Shown one piece after another: positions 18,130 through 27,300 of a DNA stretch of 64,000 nt; the stretch's first letter is position 1; each line of letters opens with the position of its first letter. The stretch lies in assembly GCA_013141435.1 (NCBI GenBank), contig JABFQZ010000001.1, positions 62,001 to 126,000 of the forward strand. Reading direction: 5' to 3'. The notes beneath the pieces are model-generated. The model saw only the letters and a list, made by a program, of their open reading frames with translations, ran no database searches and was not told the origin of the DNA. The position numbers were made by a program, and so were the translations under genes. Origin of the DNA: Ferruginibacter sp. (GTDB lineage Bacteria; Bacteroidota; Bacteroidia; Chitinophagales; Chitinophagaceae).

Positions 18130-19794
18130 CTAATTTTTTAATGTCTTTTTTATTTTTGTAGGTGGTATTACAATCTTTTTATTTTTATTAACCATATTGT
18201 CAGCATATTTAACTGCCTCAAATGCATTTAAATACCCACCAGTTTTGCATAAACTACTCAACAAAACTTTTTCTTTTGTTTCGGGGTTGTTTACTTTTTC
18301 TGTAGATTTTACCGACGAATTTTCAATAACTTCCTTAAGTTGCAAAGCAGTAAGCGTAGGGTAATACTCTAATAACAATGCCGCAACTCCAGCTACTACT
18401 GGGCATGCCATAGATGTACCACTAGCATTTCCATACGTATTTCCACCAGGTATGGTAGAGTTTATATTTACACCAGGTGCAAATACATCTACTTCTTTTA
18501 CACCATAATTGCTAAATGCAGCTGTAAGGCCACCGTTTTTTTTATCGCCACTTGCACCTACCGTTATTATGTTATTGGCTCTCCCTTTTCCATCTATATA
18601 AAATGGGTTAGGAAAATTATATGTAGTATCTACATTTTTAGAATCGTTGCCTGCAGCATGTACTAACAATACATTTTTTTTGGCAGCATAGCGGTATGCA
18701 TCGTCAACCCATTGTTTTTCTGGCGAAAAATCTTTTCCAAAACTCATGCTTATTATTTGAGCCCCATTATCTACAGCATAACGAATGGCGTTAGCAATAT
18801 CTTTATCATGCTCATCGCCATCGGGTACGGCACGTACCATCATTATACGCACATTATCTGCAATGCCATCTACACCTTTTTTATTGTTTCTGGCTGCAGC
18901 AATAATGCCAGAGCAATGTGTGCCATGAAATGAGGTAGTTGTCATTAAATCGTTATTGCCATAATTTCTATCATTAATATTTGATTCATCATCTCCAACA
19001 ATATTTTTCCTGTACTCTTCTGGTATAGTTGTTTTAGCGGCTTCTTTCTTTTCAAGACTAGTTATATATTCTGCTAATCCATCTACAAATTCTTTATTGG
19101 TTTGATCCATAGCACCGTTTGGTTTCATTAACCCAATGAACGCAGCTTTAGCTTTTTTATCTTCGGCACTTTTTGTTACTGTAGAGTCTAATTCATTGCC
19201 AGTAAAAACTTCTTTACCCATTAATTTTTGTAAAACAGAATCATTTTTTAATAATGATTTCTGCAAAGTTTTTAAAAATGCTGGTGTTGGCCCACCTGCA
19301 TCTTCACCAATTATTTTATCTTCTGCTCTTTTATAATCTGCAAATTCTTTTTTATCTGCAGTAGTAATAGCATCTGCTACTGTTTTTCCTTCCCATTTTG
19401 GTTTTAGTTTATGGTAAACCCTTGCAGCTTCGTAGCTGTCTTCTTTTACGTTACGCCCATCTTTGCCACCAATAAAATTCCAACCATGTACGTCATCTAT
19501 ATAACCATTCTTATCATCATCTATACCGTTGCCAGGTATTTCTTTTGGGTTTGTCCAAAGTATAGGTTTCAAATCTTCATGTGCAGTATCAATACCACTA
19601 TCTATTACAGCTACTAAAACTCTTTTACTTTTTAGTTTTTTAGTTTTCAATAAATCGTAGGCTTTTTGCAAACTAATGCCATTGTAACCTGTTTTTGCTG
19701 GGTCTAATTGATGCCAATTTTTAGGAACATCTTGCGCAAATGTATTTGCACCAACAAGTAAAGCTGCAAATGCAAATGATGTAATTTTATTCAT
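18130..19794 (-). CDS. Exported S8 family serine peptidase (subtilase) with a long Asp-His insertion
   Basis: A protease of 554 residues with a signal peptide ending near TFAQ. The catalytic triad is intact: Asp65 in VAVIDSGIDT, His290 in HGTHCSGI and Ser460 in GTSMACPVVAG, with the oxyanion Asn382 in HAAGND. About 225 residues separate Asp and His, against ~32 in subtilisin; the insert is Lys/Asp/Glu-rich and includes a segment following KKLKPKWEGKT-like sequence. The protein ends shortly after the catalytic domain, with no T9SS sorting domain, so it is probably periplasmic. No propeptide domain is recognisable before Asp65. Confidence 0.92.
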   Translation of the reverse strand: MNKITSFAFAALLVGANTFAQDVPKNWHQLDPAKTGYNGISLQKAYDLLKTKKLKSKRVLVAVIDSGIDTAHEDLKPILWTNPKEIPGNGIDDDKNGYIDDVHGWNFIGGKDGRNVKEDSYEAARVYHKLKPKWEGKTVADAITTADKKEFADYKRAEDKIIGEDAGGPTPAFLKTLQKSLLKNDSVLQKLMGKEVFTGNELDSTVTKSAEDKKAKAAFIGLMKPNGAMDQTNKEFVDGLAEYITSLEKKEAAKTTIPEEYRKNIVGDDESNINDRNYGNNDLMTTTSFHGTHCSGIIAAARNNKKGVDGIADNVRIMMVRAVPDGDEHDKDIANAIRYAVDNGAQIISMSFGKDFSPEKQWVDDAYRYAAKKNVLLVHAAGNDSKNVDTTYNFPNPFYIDGKGRANNIITVGASGDKKNGGLTAAFSNYGVKEVDVFAPGVNINSTIPGGNTYGNASGTSMACPVVAGVAALLLEYYPTLTALQLKEVIENSSVKSTEKVNNPETKEKVLLSSLCKTGGYLNAFEAVKYADNMVNKNKKIVIPPTKIKKTLKN

Positions 19795-19945
19795 TTTTTT
19801 ATTTTATTTGGTACGAAATTATGAGTATTTATTAATTTGTTTTTACCGTTTATGTATTTTGTGTATTTGTTAATTGTTATTGAATAATTTGCAACTATTA
19901 TTTATAATCTTGCAAACTCATACAGATAACATTTAACAGATAACC

Positions 19946-21469
19946 TCAAAGGTCAAATTTTATTCCCTGCGCCAATGGTAATTTATCGGTATAGTTAATG
20001 GTATTGGTTTGTCTGCGCATATAAACTTTCCAAGCATCACTACCGCTTTCTCTGCCACCGCCTGTTTCTTTTTCGCCACCAAACGCACCACCTATTTCGG
20101 CACCACTTGTGCCTATATTTACATTAGCAATACCACAATCACTACCTGCTTGCGATAAAAACAATTCTGCTTCTCTTAAATTATTGGTTATAACAGCCGA
20201 CGAAAGGCCTTGCGGAACGCCATTTTGCAAAGCAATAGCTTCATCCATAGTTTTATATTTCATTATATAAAGTATAGGTGCAAAAGTTTCATGTTGTACT
20301 ATTTCAAAACTATTTTTTGCCTCAGCAATACAAGGTTGTACATAACAGCCACTTTCGTAATTTTTTCCTTTTAATACTTTTCCTTCTACAATAAAATTAC
20401 CTCCTTCGGCCTTGCATTTTTCTATTGCATGCAAATAATTATTTACGGCATCGGTATCTATCAACGGTCCTACATGATTTTTTTCGTTTAAAGGGTTTCC
20501 AATTTTTAATTGGCTATAGGCATTTACTAAACTAACTTTAAATTTATTGTAAATTTTTTCGTGTATTATTAATCTACGTGTAGTTGTACATCTTTGCCCT
20601 GCTGTACCTACAGCGCCAAAAACAGCTGCAGTCAATGCTATTCCTAAATCGGCATCTTTAGATACAATTATGGCATTATTGCCACCAAGCTCCAATAAGC
20701 TTTTGCCAAATCTTTCGGCTACAGTTGCTGCCAAAGCCTTGCCCATACGAGTACTACCAGTGGCACTTACAAGCGCTACTCTTGTGTCGGCACTCATCCA
20801 TTCGCCTACGTTTCTACCTCCACTTATTAAGCCACATACACCTTCGGGTACATTATTTTTCTTAAATACACTTTGTATAATATTTTGGCAAGCTACACCA
20901 CACAAAGGTGTTTTTTCGCTTGGTTTCCAAATAGCTACATTACCACAAACCCATGCTAGCATACTATTCCAGCTCCATACCGCTACTGGGAAATTAAATG
21001 CAGAAATAATGCCAACAATACCCAATGGGTGATATTGTTCATACATTCTATGTCCAGGTCTTTCGCTATGCATGGTAAGACCATGTAATTGGCGTGAAAG
21101 TCCTACAGCAAAATCACATATATCAATCATTTCTTGTACTTCTCCTAAACCTTCTTGCAAGCTTTTGCCCATTTCATAACTCACAAGCGTACCAAGTTCT
21201 TGTTTATATTTTCTTAATTCGTTGCCCACTTGGCGTACAATTTCGCCACGCTTTGGAGCTGGCCATTTGCCCCACTCTGCAAACGCTTCTTGTGCTTTTT
21301 CAATTACAGTATCATAAGCAACTCTATCAGCACCTATAACTTGACCTATTATTTTGCCATCTACAGGTGAGTAAGATGTTATTTTTTCGCCTTTGGCTTT
21401 TACCCATTGCACTCCTGTAGATACACCTTTGTTACTGGCCGAAATGTTTAATGTTTTTAAAAAATTCAT
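19946..21469 (-). CDS. Aldehyde dehydrogenase of the ALDH7 (antiquitin / AmaB) type
   Basis: An NAD(P)-dependent aldehyde dehydrogenase of 507 residues. The catalytic Cys294 lies in GTAGQRCTTTRRL and the general base Glu260 in LLELGGNNAI. The stretch from LSRQLHGLTMHSERPGH to AFNFPVAVWSWN is characteristic of ALDH7, whose members oxidise alpha-aminoadipic semialdehyde (piperideine-6-carboxylate) in lysine breakdown. That substrate is the best guess but is unproven here. No other lysine-catabolism gene is nearby. tyrS is the next gene on its upstream side. Confidence 0.92.
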   Translation of the reverse strand: MNFLKTLNISASNKGVSTGVQWVKAKGEKITSYSPVDGKIIGQVIGADRVAYDTVIEKAQEAFAEWGKWPAPKRGEIVRQVGNELRKYKQELGTLVSYEMGKSLQEGLGEVQEMIDICDFAVGLSRQLHGLTMHSERPGHRMYEQYHPLGIVGIISAFNFPVAVWSWNSMLAWVCGNVAIWKPSEKTPLCGVACQNIIQSVFKKNNVPEGVCGLISGGRNVGEWMSADTRVALVSATGSTRMGKALAATVAERFGKSLLELGGNNAIIVSKDADLGIALTAAVFGAVGTAGQRCTTTRRLIIHEKIYNKFKVSLVNAYSQLKIGNPLNEKNHVGPLIDTDAVNNYLHAIEKCKAEGGNFIVEGKVLKGKNYESGCYVQPCIAEAKNSFEIVQHETFAPILYIMKYKTMDEAIALQNGVPQGLSSAVITNNLREAELFLSQAGSDCGIANVNIGTSGAEIGGAFGGEKETGGGRESGSDAWKVYMRRQTNTINYTDKLPLAQGIKFDL

Positions 21470-21519
21470 TGTAGTTAGTATTAATGTTAGTTATTATCTG
21501 TTAATTTATGAAGCTCACA

Positions 21520-21570
21520 ATTCGTGAAATCAGTGTAATTAGTGGGATTCGTGAAATTAGTGTAATAAGT
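21520..21570. repeat. Two-copy 27-bp tandem repeat at the end of tyrS
   Basis: Two adjacent units of the form ATTCGTGAAATYAGTGTAAT begin at 21520 and 21547. The second ends immediately before the tyrS stop codon region at 21572. The AGTG string recurs within each unit. Confidence 0.6.
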
Positions 21571-21571
21571 A

Positions 21572-22858
21572 TCAGCCTACACAAACCTCAAATAAATAAT
21601 AGTTCTTCTTACCTTTTTGCACCAATAAAAATTTGTTATGTAAAAGCAAATCGTTTGTTGGTACAAGTTTTGGGTCGTCTATTTTATTTCTATTTATACT
21701 AACAGCACCTGCTTGTATCATTTTTCTTGCATCGCCTTTGCTTGCAAAAATACTTGCATTGGTAAATAATGTGGTAACATCAATACCATTTTCAAAATCA
21801 TTTTTATTTATTTTTATTTGTTCAATTCCCTCTATATTTATTAAATCATCTTCCGATAAACTATTAGCCGATGCAGTTTTTGCTGCAAAAAGTTTTTCGG
21901 TAGTATCTATGGCTTTTTCTAATTCGGTAATTCCATGTACAAAAATAGTAAGCTCTTTAGCCAATATTTTTTGCAATATTCTTTTGCTTGCATCGGTAGT
22001 ATGTTCTGCAATAATAGTATCAATATTTTCTTTACTTAAAAACGTAAATATTTTAATCCAGTTAGCTGCATCTTCATCGCTTGCATTTAACCAAAATTGG
22101 TAAAATTGAAATGGTGAGGTTTTTGTAGCATCTAACCAAATATTGCCTTGTTCCGATTTTCCAAATTTACCACCATCGGCTTTTTTTATAAGTGGGCATG
22201 TAAATGCAAAAGCTTCTCCACCATTTTTTTTTCTAATTATTTCTGTTCCAGTTACAATATTGCCCCATTGGTCGCTACCACCCATTTGCAACTTACAATT
22301 CATATTTTTATGAAGCCAATAGTAATCGTAGCCTTGTACCAACTGGTATGTAAATTCGGTAAACGACATGCCATTTTCTCCTTCCAATCGCTTTTTTACA
22401 CTATCCTTTGCCATCATATAATTTACAGTAATATGCTTTCCTGTATCTCTTATAAAATCTAAAAAAGATATGCCTTTAAACCAATCGTAATTATTTACCA
22501 ATACAGCAGCATTAGGTGTGTTACTTTCAAAATCTAAAAATTGCTGCAATTGTTTTTTTATACCAACTACATTTTTGTTTAAAACATCTTCGCTAAGCAT
22601 ATTTCGTTCTTCACTTTTACCACTTGGGTCACCTACCATGCCTGTAGCACCACCAACAAGTGCAATAGGTTTGTGCCCTGCTTTTTGTAAATGTACTAGT
22701 AGTAATATAGGAACTAGGCTACCAATATGCAAACTATCGGCTGTTGGGTCAAAACCCACATAAGCACTAGTTATTTCCTTATTTAATTGTTCTTCGGTAC
22801 CTGGCATAATATCCTGTACCATTCCTCTCCACTTTAATTCTTCTATAAAAACATTCAT
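21572..22858 (-). CDS. tyrS: Tyrosine--tRNA ligase
   Basis: TyrS charges tRNA-Tyr. The ATG at 22858 gives a 428-residue protein starting [20 protein letters not shown], which fits the family; an in-frame TTG 24 bp upstream is rejected. The class I signature is HIGS (44-47) and the KMSKS-equivalent is KFGKS (231-235). [17 protein letters not shown] and [11 protein letters not shown] are tyrosine/ATP-site signatures. Residues ~365-425 are an S4-like RNA-binding domain. No T-box-like leader was recognised upstream. Confidence 0.96.
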   Translation of the reverse strand: MNVFIEELKWRGMVQDIMPGTEEQLNKEITSAYVGFDPTADSLHIGSLVPILLLVHLQKAGHKPIALVGGATGMVGDPSGKSEERNMLSEDVLNKNVVGIKKQLQQFLDFESNTPNAAVLVNNYDWFKGISFLDFIRDTGKHITVNYMMAKDSVKKRLEGENGMSFTEFTYQLVQGYDYYWLHKNMNCKLQMGGSDQWGNIVTGTEIIRKKNGGEAFAFTCPLIKKADGGKFGKSEQGNIWLDATKTSPFQFYQFWLNASDEDAANWIKIFTFLSKENIDTIIAEHTTDASKRILQKILAKELTIFVHGITELEKAIDTTEKLFAAKTASANSLSEDDLINIEGIEQIKINKNDFENGIDVTTLFTNASIFASKGDARKMIQAGAVSINRNKIDDPKLVPTNDLLLHNKFLLVQKGKKNYYLFEVCVG

Positions 22859-23175
22859 TACTATAAGCTTATATTTTGGCAAATTTACAAATTAGTATTG
22901 TAAACTACTATATACTATCATAAGTTAAAATATTAAAATCGAATGAGCAACATTTTATACAATTTTAAGGTCTTTACAGAGTTAAGTAGTACAAAAAACA
23001 TATAATGAAACCATATTTACGCTTAATGTGTATATTTGTTGTTAAATAAAGTAGTACATAAATTAATTATTAGAAATATATTAGTAAAGGATATTTACTT
23101 TTTACAATATCTTCTATCTTTTAAAAAAATATTTATGTAAAAATTGGTAAAATACCATAAACTAAACTCAAACAC
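22859..23175. other. Divergent intergenic region between tyrS and the PorV-like gene
   Basis: 317 bp, very AT-rich, with no gene seen. TATATTTG at 23031-23038 matches the TAnnTTTG -7 consensus on the + strand and would give the PorV-like gene a ~130-nt leader; no -33 box is evident, so the call is weak. No stable hairpin was found. Confidence 0.4.
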
Positions 23176-24282
23176 ATGAAAAAAAGCTTTTTTGCTTTAC
23201 TCTCTTTATTATTTTTAATTGCTTCAGAAAGCATAGGGCAATTTAGAAAATACTCCAACGAATTTTTAAATATAGGAGCAGGCGCAAGAGGTCTTGGTAT
23301 GGGAAGTGCTCAAACGGCTTCTGTAAAAGATGCTACAGCTGGTTATTGGAATCCTGCAGGTCTTGCCGAAGTTACCGATAATCCCAGTGCAGCAGTAATG
23401 CATGCCGAATATTTTGGTGGTATTGCAAAATACAATTTTGTTTCAGTTGCTGTGCCTGTACAAGATAATAAACGTACAATTGGTTTTTCGCTTTTGCGTT
23501 TTGCAGTAGATGATATTCCCAATACGCTTTTTTTAGTGGAGCCCGATGGTAGTTTAAATTACAACAATATAAAAACTTTTTCATCGGCAGATTATGCATT
23601 TTTATTATCGATGGCGCAAACCGTAAAAGAAACCGATAATTATAAAATACATGCAGGCGTAAATGCTAAAATTATTTATAGAAAAGTAGGGAAGTTTGCA
23701 AATGCTTGGGGTTTTGGGTTAGATGCTGGTTTGCAAATACGTAGCGATAAATGGAGTTTGGGAGTAGCTGCAAAAGATGTAACTACTACTTATAATATAT
23801 GGTCGTTTAAGTTTACGGATGCCGAAAAAGAAAAGCTTTATCTCACCAAAAACGATATACCAGTAAAATCTTCGGAACAAACTGCACCGAGGTTGGCTAT
23901 TGGTGGTTCTTACGATTTTAATATAAGCGATAATTTCAAACTACAGGCAGAAGCTAATGTGGACTTAACTTTTGATGGTAAAAGAAATACAATTGTTTCT
24001 AGCAATGCGGTAAGTATCGACCCACATATTGGGTTAGAGGCATCTATAAAAGATGTGTTTTTTGTAAGAGGTGGTATTTCAAATTTTCAGCGTGCATTAG
24101 CAGATGGAGATACACTCAATCAAAAAAAAGTATGGATTTACCAACCAAGTTTGGGTGCAGGGTTTAAAATAAAAAAAGTAAATATTGATTACGCTTTTAC
24201 AAATTTGGCAAATCAATCTAATCCATTATATACACACGTAATTTCTTTAAGAATTAATTTTGGAAAAAATGAAGATGAATAA
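23176..24282 (+). CDS. PorV/PorQ family outer-membrane protein
   Basis: A protein of 368 residues with a signal peptide ending near SIGQ. The start of the mature protein, FLNIGAGARGLGMGSA followed by ATAGYWNPAGLAE, is the signature of PorV/PorQ FadL-like beta-barrels. The rest is strand-rich and ends in an aromatic-containing strand (HVISLRINFG). PorV shuttles T9SS cargo from the translocon to the PorU sortase. The PorU-like gene begins 24 nt downstream, so the pair probably acts together. Whether this is the main PorV or a paralogue cannot be settled from this window. Confidence 0.85.
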   Translation: MKKSFFALLSLLFLIASESIGQFRKYSNEFLNIGAGARGLGMGSAQTASVKDATAGYWNPAGLAEVTDNPSAAVMHAEYFGGIAKYNFVSVAVPVQDNKRTIGFSLLRFAVDDIPNTLFLVEPDGSLNYNNIKTFSSADYAFLLSMAQTVKETDNYKIHAGVNAKIIYRKVGKFANAWGFGLDAGLQIRSDKWSLGVAAKDVTTTYNIWSFKFTDAEKEKLYLTKNDIPVKSSEQTAPRLAIGGSYDFNISDNFKLQAEANVDLTFDGKRNTIVSSNAVSIDPHIGLEASIKDVFFVRGGISNFQRALADGDTLNQKKVWIYQPSLGAGFKIKKVNIDYAFTNLANQSNPLYTHVISLRINFGKNEDE

Positions 24283-24305
24283 TTTCATCTACAAAAAATA
24301 ATGTT

Positions 24306-27300
24306 ATGATAAAAAAAATTGTATTTCCGTTTTTAGTATTTATTGCTTTTTCGGCATCGGCACAGTTTAATAATAGCTGGATAGATTATAGTAAAACTTA
24401 TTATAAATTTAAGTTAGCCACCGATAATATATGTAGAATACCGCAAGCTGCATTAGTTAGTGCAGGTTTAGGTGCTACTAATGCCGATTATTTTCAGCTT
24501 TGGCGTAATGGGCAGCAAGTAAGGTTATTTACTTCTGTAAACTCAGCACCGCTAGGAGCTACCGATTTTATTGAGTTTTGGGGCGAAATGAACGATGGCA
24601 AAGCCGATGCTCCTTTGTACAACAATCCTCAATTTCAATTGGCAGATAGATATAGTTTGGAAACAGATACGGCTACCTATTTTTTAACTGTAAACTCTTT
24701 ATCGGCAAATTTAAGATACACTACAAGTACTAATACTGCACCAAGCGCATCTGCCCCCGAGCCTTACTTTATGCGCAAGGTAGATATGTATTATAAAAAC
24801 CAAATAAATAGAGGCTTTTCTATTAATTATGGTACTGATGTTTTTTCGGCTAGTTACGACAATGGAGAGGGTATGGTAAGTAATACATTTACAGCTTTGC
24901 CTCGTACAGTATCTGCACCTGCTGTTCCGTTAAATTTTACCGAAAATATTACAAACCTAAATGTATACACAAGTGGCCCAACAAATAGCCTATCTGTAAG
25001 AGTAAAAGGTTTTTTTAATTCTAATGCTAGTTCAAGGGATTTCAACATTAAATTATTTAATAACGTAATTTATCCTTCATCTACAACTTATGGTGTAAGA
25101 GAGTTTACGCTAAATTCATCTAATCTTCCTTTAAGCTATTTGCAAAATACCGCCACAGCTAGTTTTAATTTTTATGCATTAAATTTAAACCCAGCCCCAA
25201 TACCGCCAAATCCTTCTATTGGATATCCGGGTTATAACCCACCATACGAAAATTTGGTTTTAGCTAATATTGGTTTAACTTATCCTGCTTTATTTAATTT
25301 TAATAACGAGAAATCGTTTTACTTCGAATTAGCAGCTTCTGGTTCTAGCAATTACTTAGTTATCGATAATTTTAATTATGGCTCAACAGCACCAATACTT
25401 TACGATTTAAATACTAATAAAAGATATATAGGTGAAATTGCATCTACTCCTGGCAAAGTAAAATTTGTGTTGCCAGCATCTTCAGATCCTATTCGTAAAT
25501 TCATTTTAAATAATGTAGAAGCTGCATCAATTAATAGTATTAGCAACTTGGCTGCAAAAACTTTTGTAAACTATAATACTACAGCTACAAGAGGCGATTA
25601 TATAATAATTAGCAATCCTTCTTTATACAACGATGGTAGTGGTACAAATAATGTAGAGTTGTATAGAGCTTACAGAAGTACAGCTAATGGTGGTGGTTTT
25701 AATGCAAAAATTTATGATGTAAATGAGCTTAGAGACCAGTTTGCTTTCGGTATAAAAACTCACCCCGATGCTATTCGAAATTTTATCCAATTTATAGATG
25801 CTCAGTATCCAACAAAACCTAAGTTTGTTTTTTTAATGGGTAAGGGAATTACTTATTATAATAAAAAGGCACAAGAAGCAAATCCTATAATTGATAAATT
25901 AGATTTGGTATCTACCTTTGGTTGGCCAGCATCTGATATCTTGCTGGTTTCAAAGCCAGGCACTACAGTTCCTATTTTCCCTGTGGGGCGGTTAGGAGCT
26001 ATTAATGGTACCGAAGTAGGTACATACTTACAAAAAGTGCAACAATACGAGCAAGCACAGCAATTTCAGAGCCCAGCAATTATCGATAAAGCTTGGATGA
26101 AAAATGTAATGCAAATTGTAGGTGGTAAAACCCCCGAAGAATATAATTCATTTAATATTTATGTAGATAATTATACCAATATATTAAAAGATACTTTTTA
26201 TGGTGGGCATGTAGAAAAATTTAATAAAACCTCATCGGCTATAATACAGCAAGCTACCAACGAACGCATAAATAAATTGTTTGAAGATGGGTTAGGGTAT
26301 ATCAATTATTTTGGTCACTCATCTGCAACAACATTTGAGTTTAATTTAGGAGACCCTACGGCATATAATAACGCAGGCAAATATCCATTTTTCAACGCTA
26401 GTGGCTGTACAGCTGGAGATTATTACCAATTTGAACCAGAAAGATTAAATTCGCTTTCCAATTTATCCGATAAATTTATTTTTACTAGTCAGCGTGGCTC
26501 TATTGGTTTTTTGGCTGGCACACATTTTGGCTTAGCTAATAATTTAGATAATTACAATACTTTTTTGCATAAAGATATGGCAATACAAAAGTATGGCTTA
26601 TCTTTTGGTGAGCAAATGAAGGACATAACCATAAAAGCAGGTGGAAATATACCAACTTTAGATTATGCCTCAAGAATACATTTAGAAGAATTGAATTTGC
26701 ATGGCGACCCAGCAATAAAAATACACAATTTTGCAAAAGCAGATTATGTTATAGAACCTCAATTGGTTACCGTATCGCCGAGCATTGTTACCGTAGCCGA
26801 TGCTTCGTTTAAAGTAAAAGTAAAAATGCTAAACATTGGTAAAGCTGTTAGCGATTCTATAAGAGTGTATGTAAAAAGACTATTACCAAATACTACAGTA
26901 CCAGTTACTTTAATCGATACTTTAATACCAGGCATAAGATATGAAGACAGTTTAAATTTAACAGTACCTATAAACCCGGTAACAGATGTAGGTTTAAATA
27001 AAATTAGTGTAATGTTAGATCATACACTAAAAGTAGATGAGTTGTACGAAACCAACAATGGAATATCTACCGATGTATTTATTTTTGAAAATTCTTTGTT
27101 ACCTGTATACCCGTATAATTATTCAATTGTAAACTCACAAAATATTACCTATACTGCTAGTACAGCAAACCCATTAATAGGCGTAAGCAATTACACTATG
27201 GAAATAGATACTACAGAGCTATTTAATTCGCCGTTTAAGAAAACATATAATAAAACAGGTATTGGTGGTGCTATAGAGTTTACACCTGCCAATATAACCT

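Noticed and set aside
22859-22882. Eight-residue N-terminal extension of TyrS from a TTG codon.
   Set aside because: The ATG at 22858 gives the usual TyrS N-terminus; the extension is not conserved in the family.
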